From Myxococcota bacterium (lineage in GTDB: Bacteria; Myxococcota_A; Bradymonadia; UBA7976; UBA1532), in the NCBI GenBank assembly GCA_023150895.1, contig JAKLJY010000069.1, positions 1 through 41,234 of the forward strand: DNA of 41,234 bases, given 5' to 3'. Positions within the stretch are counted from its first letter, which is position 1, and each line of letters opens with the position of its first letter. This document shows, piece after piece, positions 8,894 through 15,261 of the stretch. The notes below the pieces were generated by a model. That model did no database searches. It saw nothing but the letters and a program-made list of their open reading frames with translations, and had not been told where the DNA came from. Position numbers and translations under genes: made by a program.

Positions 8894-9211
8894 CTACTCG
8901 GTGTCCTCGAAGCGGGCGAGCAGGGTGTCGAGGCGGTCGTAATTCGTCGCGAGGACGCTGCGGTAGGTCTCCAGCCAGTCGGCGAGCTCGCGCAGCGGCT
9001 CGGGCCGGACGGAGTACAGGCGCCGCTGGCCGTCGGGAATCGCCACGACCAGGCCGGCTTCGCGCAGGGCGCGCAGGTGCTTCGACGTCTGGGGTTGGCC
9101 CAGGCCGAGCGCCTCGCCGACCTCGGCCACGGGCAAAGGCCCGCGGCGCAGCAGGTCGAGCATCTGAAGTCGGTGGGGCTCACCCAGGGCCCGGAGCGTG
9201 TCCGTCAGCAT
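8894..9211 (-). CDS. ArsR/SmtB family winged-helix repressor (105 aa)
   Basis: This is a short winged-helix protein. The opening LRALGEPHRLQMLDLLRRGPLPVAEVGEALGL is followed by the recognition helix QPQTSKHLRALREAGLVV and the wing IPDGQRRLYSV. The metal-binding ELCVCDL motif of true arsenic or cadmium sensors is absent (the position reads LPVAEVGE). It probably senses something other than metal, as do the ArsR proteins paired with SRPBCC genes. The ATG has no Shine-Dalgarno sequence, and the predicted transcription start falls at or next to it, so the mRNA may be leaderless. It likely represses its own operon through the inverted repeat at 9222-9237. Confidence 0.92.
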   Translation of the reverse strand: MLTDTLRALGEPHRLQMLDLLRRGPLPVAEVGEALGLGQPQTSKHLRALREAGLVVAIPDGQRRLYSVRPEPLRELADWLETYRSVLATNYDRLDTLLARFEDTE

Positions 9212-9218
9212 GGGTGGA

Positions 9219-9248
9219 GAAATACCGCCGAGGGTATATATCCGTCAA
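9219..9248 (-). promoter_or_regulatory. arsR operon promoter with overlapping inverted-repeat operator
   Basis: Reading the minus strand, TTGACG (9248-9243) and TATTTC (9224-9219) are separated by 18 bases, a fair sigma-70-type promoter. An inverted repeat ATACC-N6-GGTAT occupies 9222-9237 and overlaps the -10 box and the spacer. This is a natural position for ArsR autorepression. The predicted start of transcription is within a base or two of the arsR ATG at 9211. The promoter elements are only moderate matches. Confidence 0.6.
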
Positions 9249-9283
9249 GGAATGTTTTGGGGTCCGTGAACCGAGGCGGACGC

Positions 9284-9763
9284 TCAGGGAGCCGAGCGCC
9301 AGGGCGTCGACCCGGGCGCGGGCGCCGGGGCAGCCGATTCGGGCGCGGGGGGCGGGGCCGCCGATTCGGGCGCCAGTGCCGTTGCGGGGGCGGCCACCGC
9401 CCGTCGCCAAGGGTTGACCTGCCCGCCCTGACGCTTCCAGAGGCTGACCGCCGGCCGTTCCGGCGCCAGCAGGTTCACCTCGGCGGGCAACTGCCAGCAC
9501 CAGAGCCAGCCCGTCGCGTAGGTGAACAGGCCGACGAAGAACGTGCTTGCCCGGAACTCGCGCGTGACCGGGTTTTCTCGGCGCTGACCGTCCGCCTCGA
9601 CGGTGAAGACCACCTCTCCGGGGAAGCCCGTGCTGGAGGTGGTGGCCGAACCGGTGCCGAGGTACTCGCCGTCTCTGCAGATGCGTGCGTCCGGCCGGTC
9701 CGTGCGGACCTGAGTGCTGCACCCGACCCCCACGAGCACCGTCGCGACGATCAGAGATCGCAT
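9284..9763 (-). CDS. Small lipoprotein of unknown function (159 aa)
   Basis: MRSLIVATVLVGVGC is a lipoprotein signal with the lipidated Cys at position 15. The mature part has a beta-rich region (CRDGEYLGTGSATTSSTGFPGEVVFTV), a hydrophobic segment FFVGLFTYATGWLWCWQLP that may touch the membrane, and a C-terminal Ala/Pro tail with APESAAPPPAPESAAPAPAP. I used ATG 9763. A second in-frame ATG at 9808, inside the end of the barrel gene, has a good AGGGG and would add 15 residues before the signal, so the start is uncertain. It follows the barrel gene by 20 bases and is probably co-transcribed from its sigma-54-like promoter. I do not recognise the family. Confidence 0.72.
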   Translation of the reverse strand: MRSLIVATVLVGVGCSTQVRTDRPDARICRDGEYLGTGSATTSSTGFPGEVVFTVEADGQRRENPVTREFRASTFFVGLFTYATGWLWCWQLPAEVNLLAPERPAVSLWKRQGGQVNPWRRAVAAPATALAPESAAPPPAPESAAPAPAPGSTPWRSAP

Positions 9764-9783
9764 GACCGGGCGCGCCCGCACGG

Positions 9784-10737
9784 TCAGAAGTTCAGGCCGA
9801 GCGTCCATACCAACCCCTGGAGATTCGACGAGCCCGTGTCGACCATCGTGAGCATGTATCGGACGTCGGCCCGCACGGCGACCGTGCTGGTGCGCCCGAT
9901 GATGGCGCCGAGCCCGACGAATCCGGTCAGACCGCCGCTCGTTTTCGAGGTCGAGTCGCCGTACTCGTCCACCTGGGCGGTATCCATCCCGGCGAGGCCG
10001 AGACCACCGCCGAGATAGGGCGAGAAGTCCTTGTCGAGAAAGGGATAGTAGGCGCCCAGGCTCAGGCCGAACCCCTCCATGCCCGAGCCGATGCCGTAGA
10101 ACTCGCCGGCGACGTCGAAGAGCAGATTGCGTGTGTCGTAGGTCCAGACGAAGCCGAGTTGGGGCGAGATGTCCGTGTCGTCGCCCGTCACCGGGCTGAA
10201 CCCGCCGATCTTGACCCCGAAGTAGTGGTTGGCCCGCTTGCGGCGCAGGTTGTCCTCCTCGGCCTCGGTGACGGAGTGAATGTCCTGGTTCTCCGTGACC
10301 GCTTCGCCGGCGGCCAATGAACGCGCGAGCCGCCCGAGGCAGGTCTCGAGATCCTCCGGTGTGTTGGCCGTCAGGCGACCGCTCCAGAGGGGCGCGGGCG
10401 CGGCGGCATCGAAGAGCTGCACCGAGACGATGGCCTTGTTGCCGAGCGCCGTCAGGTGCCCGCGCACATACTGCGGCACGCCTGCGGCGACGGCGGCCTG
10501 CCGGATCTCCGCGTCCGTCGTCGGGGGCGGCGTGCCCGCGGGCCGGTCGCGCACGTCGACGCCCGCGTCACGCAAATACATGACCAGCACCGCCGTGGCG
10601 GCCTGCCCGTGCTCGGCGTCGACGGCCGTGACCTCGAACGGCGCGACGACGAGCGGGCCGCGTCCGGCGGCCGAGGCGGCCGGGAGACCGGTGAGCAGGG
10701 CGAAGAGGGCCATCAGCAGCGCGATCGGACGGGACAT
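9784..10737 (-). CDS. Outer-membrane beta-barrel protein with TolB-N-like N-terminal domain (317 aa)
   Basis: A signal peptide (MSRPIALLMALFALLTGLPAASA) precedes residues about 27-150. These resemble the alpha/beta domain that many secreted proteins share with TolB-N/CsgG (PLVVAPFEV, AVAAGVPQYVRGHLTALGNKAIVSVQLFD). From about residue 165 the sequence becomes alternating hydrophobic/polar strands rich in Gly and aromatics (YFGVKIGGFSP, GLSLGAYYPFLDKDFSPYLGGGLGLAG). It ends ...LVWTLGLNF, with the C-terminal Phe of outer-membrane barrels. An eight-strand OmpA/OmpW-size barrel is likely. The start has GGGAG 5 bases upstream. A sigma-54-type promoter lies about 40-58 bases upstream, and the small lipoprotein gene follows. 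Confidence 0.75.
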   Translation of the reverse strand: MSRPIALLMALFALLTGLPAASAAGRGPLVVAPFEVTAVDAEHGQAATAVLVMYLRDAGVDVRDRPAGTPPPTTDAEIRQAAVAAGVPQYVRGHLTALGNKAIVSVQLFDAAAPAPLWSGRLTANTPEDLETCLGRLARSLAAGEAVTENQDIHSVTEAEEDNLRRKRANHYFGVKIGGFSPVTGDDTDISPQLGFVWTYDTRNLLFDVAGEFYGIGSGMEGFGLSLGAYYPFLDKDFSPYLGGGLGLAGMDTAQVDEYGDSTSKTSGGLTGFVGLGAIIGRTSTVAVRADVRYMLTMVDTGSSNLQGLVWTLGLNF

Positions 10738-10776
10738 GGGGACTCCCTTCAGGGCGTGTCGTTTTCGCGATACGCT

Positions 10777-10795
10777 CCAGCAAATTCAGTGCCAA
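10777..10795 (-). promoter_or_regulatory. Predicted sigma-54 (RpoN) promoter
   Basis: On the minus strand the sequence is TTGGCACTGAATTTGCTGG. It has the -24 element TGGCAC, five bases, and the -12 element TTGC, with exactly 10 bases between GG and GC, as the sigma-54 consensus requires. Transcription would start near 10768, giving a leader of about 30 bases with a Shine-Dalgarno sequence before the ATG at 10737. Activation would need an enhancer-binding protein; no gene for one is in the window. Confidence 0.75.
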
Positions 10796-10938
10796 CATCT
10801 ACTACCCGAGTGGGCCGGCAAAAGAGGCCCATTCCGGCCTGCGCCCTTCGATTTCGGCCAGGTCCGGCTGAACACTGGCGGAACCGTACTCCAGTTGCGC
10901 GTCGGAGCCCCCGTGACCGCGCGTTCACACACCCTGCC

Positions 10939-10967
10939 GAGGTGCCAGGCACTTCGGCGGGCACTTC
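10939..10967 (+). repeat. Palindromic intergenic repeat, copy A (one full copy plus a half copy)
   Basis: GAGGTGCCAGGCACTTC (10939-10955) is an 8+1+8 inverted repeat in which one pair is G-T, i.e. G-U in RNA. A second right arm GGCACTTC follows at 10960-10967. The same element recurs at 12823, 12848 and 15135, always in this orientation and always outside intact genes. Confidence 0.8.
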
Positions 10968-11007
10968 GGCGGGCGCGTCCATCCGGGCGTGTGGGTGGCC
11001 GACGCCC

Positions 11008-12705
11008 TCACGGACACTCGGCGCTCGTGTCGAGGTCCATCAAAAGGTCACGGATGATGCGATCCCCGTTCATGAGGCTGAGCCGCAGGTGCTGCCAACC
11101 GTCGGCCAGCGTCGTCGTGAGACTCACGGACAGGGGCTGTCCCACCAATCCAGGCTCGGCGAACAGATCGAGGTTCACGAGCAGGCGGCCATCCACGGCA
11201 GAGCGCACCTCGACCGCCGCGGCGTCGGCGTCGCCCGTGTTGCGGACACACAAGGCCCGGCCGCCGACGTCGACGCCGAGAGGCAGCGAGCATGCGTCGG
11301 GGTCGGGCAGGTTCCACAGCAGCGACCCGGTCTCTCGATCACGCGCCTGCAGCCCGGTCATCCCTTCGAACGCCCCGCTCACGTAGATGGGCCCCGTCTC
11401 ACCGACGCGCAAACCGGGCTCCGTCGAGTCGACGCGAAAGACCTCACGACCGTCCGGCGCCAGCACCCACGCTCCCACATCGGACTCCACCAAGACGGCC
11501 CACCCGTTGCGCGTGGTCTGGACGAGGTACGCGCCCTCGGCGCGGGTGACGACCCGGCCGCTGGCCAGGTCGATGCCCATCACACGGGTGCGATTCTCCA
11601 GGTCGACCTCCCAGGTCCAGAGCGTCGAGGTGTCATTGAAGCGATAGGACCGACGGGCGACCTCGACGGGCACGCTCCACAGGAGCCGACCAGTGTGCGG
11701 ATCGATCCCGACGAGACTGTCCAACAGGAGGACGATGGCAGCGCCGGCATGGAAACCGAGGCCCCCGACCGTGGGGCTCGGCATCGGGCTGTGATAGAGC
11801 GATTGCCCCGTCTGCAGGTCACGCCCTTCGACGACGTCGTAGTTGGCGGTCAACAAGACGCCGTCCGCCTCGTCGAGCAGCAGCTCCGCGGTGCCCCGGG
11901 TGCTCCAGAGCCTTCGCCCGGAGAAGAAGTCGACCCGGGTGACCTCGCCGTCGCCGCCCCCATCGTCGGCCGCCACGTAGACCCCCGAAGGCCGTGCGAA
12001 CACACGATAGACCTCCGGCAGAAACGCCGGGGTCAACCGCGCCACGTTCTCGCTCCAGAGTTCTTCGCCGCGGGCGACGTCGAGGACGGTGACGTCCCCG
12101 CGTGGGTCCAGCATCGAGGCGAAGATGTCATCGGCCGAGAGCAGCAACGTCTCGGAGCGCCCCGGCGTGCCGCTCTCGCTCTGGAAGATCGGCGCCTGCA
12201 ACCCCGGCCGGTGGGCGCTCACGAAGACCGTCGCCTCATCGGCGGTGCGTCGCAGGAAGGTCGTCTCATGCCCGGGAAACAGCTCATCGACGATCCGTGC
12301 GCCACCGGGACCGGAGTCGAATCGCACGAGCGGTTGTCGGGTGACCGGGGTGTCACACGCCGGCCCGGGCTCGCCGCCGGGTCCGGCGTCCGGCGTCTCT
12401 TCCACGCCACCGCTGCCACCGGCCGCGGAGCCCCCGCCCTCGCCCCCGACGGCGCTGCCGCCCGTCGCCTCCGTGCCGCCCGTTTCGTCGCCTTCGCCCT
12501 GTTCGCCCCCGCCTTCGCCCTGTTCGCCGGCGACGTCGCCGGGTTCGCCCCCTTCGCCGCCCCCGCCCTCGCCCCCGGCGTCACGGCGCGTCCCGCCCGC
12601 GTCGGAGGACGCTGCCCCCGCGTCGCCCGCCGGCGCATCGCATCCGGCCGGAATCAGACTCAGGACCAAGGCCCCGCACAAATGGACAAGTCGGTTTCGG
12701 TTCAT
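11008..12705 (-). CDS. PQQ-type beta-propeller-like lipoprotein (565 aa)
   Basis: ATG 12705 was chosen because it begins a lipoprotein signal (MNRNRLVHLCGALVLSLIPAGC). The upstream in-frame extension is the antisense of the PAN remnant and repeats. After the lipidated Cys there is a spacer of about 75 residues of Gly/Glu/Ala low complexity (residues about 35-110). The rest is built from repeated PQQ-like blades with the [A/D]xxxGxxLW pattern: DVARGEELWSENV, DFFSGRRLWSTRG, DPHTGRLLWSVPV, DRETGSLLWNLPD. It is probably a surface-anchored propeller used for protein binding, or a PQQ-less enzyme-like fold. No active-site residues can be assigned. It is a single-gene unit, with palindromic repeats on both sides. 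Confidence 0.8.
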   Translation of the reverse strand: MNRNRLVHLCGALVLSLIPAGCDAPAGDAGAASSDAGGTRRDAGGEGGGGEGGEPGDVAGEQGEGGGEQGEGDETGGTEATGGSAVGGEGGGSAAGGSGGVEETPDAGPGGEPGPACDTPVTRQPLVRFDSGPGGARIVDELFPGHETTFLRRTADEATVFVSAHRPGLQAPIFQSESGTPGRSETLLLSADDIFASMLDPRGDVTVLDVARGEELWSENVARLTPAFLPEVYRVFARPSGVYVAADDGGGDGEVTRVDFFSGRRLWSTRGTAELLLDEADGVLLTANYDVVEGRDLQTGQSLYHSPMPSPTVGGLGFHAGAAIVLLLDSLVGIDPHTGRLLWSVPVEVARRSYRFNDTSTLWTWEVDLENRTRVMGIDLASGRVVTRAEGAYLVQTTRNGWAVLVESDVGAWVLAPDGREVFRVDSTEPGLRVGETGPIYVSGAFEGMTGLQARDRETGSLLWNLPDPDACSLPLGVDVGGRALCVRNTGDADAAAVEVRSAVDGRLLVNLDLFAEPGLVGQPLSVSLTTTLADGWQHLRLSLMNGDRIIRDLLMDLDTSAECP

Positions 12706-12822
12706 CGGCTCGATCACTCCTTCGTTGGCACGGTTGTGGATCTCTCGGCACCTCGGGTGCGTCTCCACCGAGGTACTCAGGGGCGGTCGGGCTCTTTCGC
12801 GCCGCAGTGCCGATGGGCGGCC

Positions 12823-12864
12823 GGGGTGCCCGGCACTTCGGCCGGCCGAGGTACCCGGCACTTC
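12823..12864 (+). repeat. Palindromic intergenic repeat, copies B1 and B2 in tandem
   Basis: GGGGTGCCCGGCACTTC (12823-12839) and GAGGTACCCGGCACTTC (12848-12864) are two variants of the element seen at 10939 and 15135, separated by GGCCGGCC. The second copy ends exactly where PAN-domain coding sequence begins. Confidence 0.8.
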
Positions 12865-13281
12865 GTCCAGTGCGTCAACGACAGCCGCTGCCTCTCGTTC
12901 ACGCACGTTGCCTCGACGAGCCGGTGTTACCTCGAGAACGCCATCCGGCCCCCTTTGGCGAGCGCGGGCCGGACGTCCGGCGTCAAGCGGGGCATCGAGT
13001 TCAACACCGACCGCCTCGGTCTGGACCTGGCGTCCCACGAGATCGGTGATCCCCTCCCGGAGAAGTGCCAGTCACTGTGCGAGACGACGGCGGGCTGCCA
13101 GTCCTGGACGATGATGCTCGGCACCGTGGATTGGGACGACCGGAACCTCTGCTTCCTCAAGAACGGGGTGCCCGCGACGACGCCGAACGCCTGGGGCATG
13201 TACTCTGGGCTGCGGGGGGGTGGTCTCTATTATGAAACGCCCTCGGGCTTTTGCCCTCGGGCTGCTCGGTCGCCGGAGTGA
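12865..13281 (+). pseudogene. PAN/apple-domain protein remnant, 5'-truncated
   Basis: The frame starting GTC CAG TGC at 12865 encodes the last part of one PAN-type domain (CVNDSRCLSFTHVASTSRCYLENAI, ending TSGVKRG). A complete second domain follows: EFNTDRLGLDLASHEIGD, CQSLCETTAGCQSWTM, LCFLKNGVPATTPN, MYSGLRG. Cysteine spacing and the C-FLKN-VP motif are typical of PAN_4 domains in secreted adhesins and sugar-binding proteins. There is no start codon, signal peptide or first half of domain one, because the palindromic repeat B2 abuts the coding part. The final 20 residues run into another repeat at 13238. I read this as the remains of a larger surface-protein gene. A much-shortened expressed gene is less likely. 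Confidence 0.7.
13238..13262 (+). repeat. 23-base direct repeat, copy 1
   Basis: A 23-base sequence of the form CGCCCTCGGGC-TTTT-GCCCTCGG starts at 13238 and recurs at 13392. Its centre GGGC-TTTT-GCCC can form a small hairpin. Copy 1 lies at the 3' end of the PAN remnant. The two copies start 154 bases apart. Confidence 0.75.
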
Positions 13282-13566
13282 ATCCGGCGGCCCTCGCGGG
13301 TCCCGCCGGTGCGGCGTGCCCCGGCCGGGGCTCCTGCCCCGGGTTTCATCCACCCGGGTGGCCCGACGGGTCATGGCAAACTACTAACGACCGCCCTCGG
13401 GCTTTTGCCCTCGGTTTCGATGCCGCGCACCGCGCGGATTCCGCGGGTCAGGTGTCACCTGTCATGTGTCACCCGCCACCTGTCACGCGCACCGATTGTG
13501 ACGCCACTTCGGCCCGATTCGCGCCGCCGCGAGCGCACCATTGCTCGGATTTCGCCGTCGTCGGCG
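13282..13566. other. Gene-free spacer dense in palindromes and repeats
   Basis: No credible gene lies here. It contains a perfect 14-base palindrome GCCCCGGCCGGGGC (13318-13331), a perfect 12-base palindrome CCACCCGGGTGG (13350-13361) and the second copy of the 23-base repeat (13392-13414). An 11-base palindrome AGGTGTCACCT (13450-13460) is followed by further GTCAC/CCTGTCA repeats up to about 13490. The open frames crossing it have repeat-derived composition only. Confidence 0.7.
13392..13414 (+). repeat. 23-base direct repeat, copy 2
   Basis: It is identical over 23 bases to the copy at 13238. It lies in non-coding DNA about 150 bases upstream of the sigma-54-like promoter at 13567. Confidence 0.75.
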
Positions 13567-13584
13567 TTGGCACGCCGGGTGCAA
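13567..13584 (+). promoter_or_regulatory. Predicted sigma-54 (RpoN) promoter
   Basis: TTGGCACGCCGGGTGCAA has TGGCACG as the -24 element and GTGCA as the -12 element, with 10 bases between GG and GC. It deviates from consensus only in the first T of TTGC. Transcription would start near 13594, about 39 bases before the ATG at 13633, which has its own strong Shine-Dalgarno sequence. Confidence 0.68.
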
Positions 13585-13632
13585 TGCCCATCCGCACACA
13601 CCCACCGCACACACTGTGCAAAGGAGAGACAG

Positions 13633-15120
13633 ATGAGTCGCTTCAGCCACACTTCTCGCATCGCTGCCCTCACGACCGCTCTGTTGGTTCCGGCCCAGGC
13701 CATGGCGATCGCGCTCCCCGCCGGAGCCATCCCGAAGAATCCGGCCGGCGCGGCGGCGCGCCAGGCGGAGGCTGCCCGGCGAGCCGCGCTCGCCCAGGAA
13801 CTCACCCAGTTCGGGTTCACGTTCAGCCAGGCCGGCGTCGCCGCCGCAGTCGGTTCCCGCAACTACCTGGTCGTCGAGACGGCCGCGGGCGGGCGGCTTC
13901 AAGGCGGGGTCTGGCATCGCTGGCAGGGCGCCCTGATGATGCCCGACCCGGCCCAGAGCGGCGTCGCGACGCAGGTCTCGATGCGTCTGACGAAGCTCTT
14001 CAGCAAGCGCTTCTACGGCTACCAGAACGAGGGCAACGAACTGACGCAGTTTCTCACCGACGTCACCGGGCGTGTCATCGGCACGCAATCGATGACGTGG
14101 ACCGGACAGGCCGTGACCCAGTTCGACGTGGATGGCGACGGTGTCGCGGAACTGGTCGAGATCGCCAACCTGGAGGACTTCCGGCTCGTGCTCGCCGCGC
14201 AGGAGGGGGCCGGCGTCGCGCTCGCCGACTCGCTGCTGAACGGCGACAACCCGTTCTGCCAGCAGACGCGCGGCGGGACCACCCTCAGCGACCGGGCGAC
14301 CGGGAGCGACGCGCGGGCGCGCATCACGGCCTGCCCGGCGAGCCCGAACGCCGTCGGGAGTTCGGTGCCGGCGACCGGCGGCGAGGGGACGCGACGTCAC
14401 TCCGTCGGAGAGTGGTACCAGGACCCCCTCGGCCACGTCTGCGACGGTGTCGATACCGTGCGTGCTCAGTTCATGGCGGAGAGCGGGCCGGAGGCGTTCT
14501 TGCCGCTGGCTGCGGCGGCGATCGGCCTGGCGGCGGCGGGCGGTTATGCCGTCTACGTCCTCGCCGAGGAGGCCTTCGACTTCGGCGAACGGCAACGAAG
14601 CATCTACGAGAACCCCGACGATGCGCAGCGGGTGGAGGAAGCACTCGACGAGAACCCCGACGATGCGCAGCGGGTGCAGGAAGCACTCGACGAGAGCCCT
14701 GGCATCTGCGACGACGGCTCGCGGACCTGCGGCGACATGGGCCTGCTCGGCCTGTGTGTCGCTCGCCGGGAGGCGGAGGCGCGACACCCCCTGAACGTGC
14801 TCGCGCAGCTCATGTCGGAATCCCGATGTGTCAACCCCGCAGAGGCAGCGGCCCCGCCGGCCGAGAATCCGTCGCCCGGTGACCTGGACGACCTCGTCGC
14901 CTGCATGGCCCGCGAGAACTCGCGACCGAACCTCCAGAACCTCCAGCAGGTGATCTCTGACGCGTCGGGAGGGTGTGGAGGCAACGCCGAGGAAGGTCAG
15001 GAGTGCGACGACCTGCCCATGAGCAGCCACCGAACGCAGTCGGGCCGATACTGGACCAGCCTGCAGAGCATCATCGGATTCGACACGTGCGACCCTCGCA
15101 TTTGTGACCCCCTCCAGTGA
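13633..15120 (+). CDS. Secreted or membrane-anchored protein of unknown function (495 aa)
   Basis: The ATG at 13633 follows AAGGAGAGACAG and starts a signal peptide (TSRIAALTTALLVPAQAMA). Residues 100-180 contain an FG-GAP/VCBS-like calcium-loop pattern (FDVDGDGVAELVEI). A hydrophobic stretch near residues 292-315 (LPLAAAAIGLAAAGGYAVYVLA) may span the membrane. Just after it a 14-residue unit ENPDDAQRVEEALD is duplicated (DNA repeat at 14608-14691). The C-terminal third is Cys-rich (CDDGSRTCGD, CVNPAE, CGGNAEEGQECDD, CDPRICDP), suggesting disulfides and an extracytoplasmic location. I do not recognise the family. Expression is probably from the sigma-54-like site at 13567. Confidence 0.75.
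   Translation: MSRFSHTSRIAALTTALLVPAQAMAIALPAGAIPKNPAGAAARQAEAARRAALAQELTQFGFTFSQAGVAAAVGSRNYLVVETAAGGRLQGGVWHRWQGALMMPDPAQSGVATQVSMRLTKLFSKRFYGYQNEGNELTQFLTDVTGRVIGTQSMTWTGQAVTQFDVDGDGVAELVEIANLEDFRLVLAAQEGAGVALADSLLNGDNPFCQQTRGGTTLSDRATGSDARARITACPASPNAVGSSVPATGGEGTRRHSVGEWYQDPLGHVCDGVDTVRAQFMAESGPEAFLPLAAAAIGLAAAGGYAVYVLAEEAFDFGERQRSIYENPDDAQRVEEALDENPDDAQRVQEALDESPGICDDGSRTCGDMGLLGLCVARREAEARHPLNVLAQLMSESRCVNPAEAAAPPAENPSPGDLDDLVACMARENSRPNLQNLQQVISDASGGCGGNAEEGQECDDLPMSSHRTQSGRYWTSLQSIIGFDTCDPRICDPLQ
14608..14691 (+). repeat. In-frame 42-base tandem duplication inside a gene
   Basis: Units 14608-14649 and 14650-14691 differ at one base (GAG versus CAG, changing Glu to Gln). Each encodes ENPDDAQRV[E/Q]EALD. 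The near identity points to a recent duplication. Confidence 0.95.
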
Positions 15121-15134
15121 AGGGTTCGTCGGCC

Positions 15135-15151
15135 GAGGTGCCCGGCACTTC
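15135..15151 (+). repeat. Palindromic intergenic repeat, copy C
   Basis: GAGGTGCCCGGCACTTC begins 15 bases after the stop codon of the gene ending at 15120. It has the same orientation and the same G-T pair as copies A and B, and CGTCC follows it as in B2. As RNA it would form a hairpin, but no U-run follows, so a simple terminator is not evident. Confidence 0.8.
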
Positions 15152-15261
15152 GTCCGGCTTCTTTCCGCGCACGGACTCGGTTTCGCGCGGACCGTTGGCC
15201 GACGACGAAAGTCCCGCGCGCGCCCCGCAGTACCTGACCGCAAATGCCCCCGGAGACCCCC

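Noticed and set aside
10456-13281. A 941-codon plus-strand frame that includes the PAN sequence
   Set aside because: Most of it is antisense to the PQQ-type lipoprotein gene and crosses palindromic repeats. Only the part from 12865 resembles a protein family.
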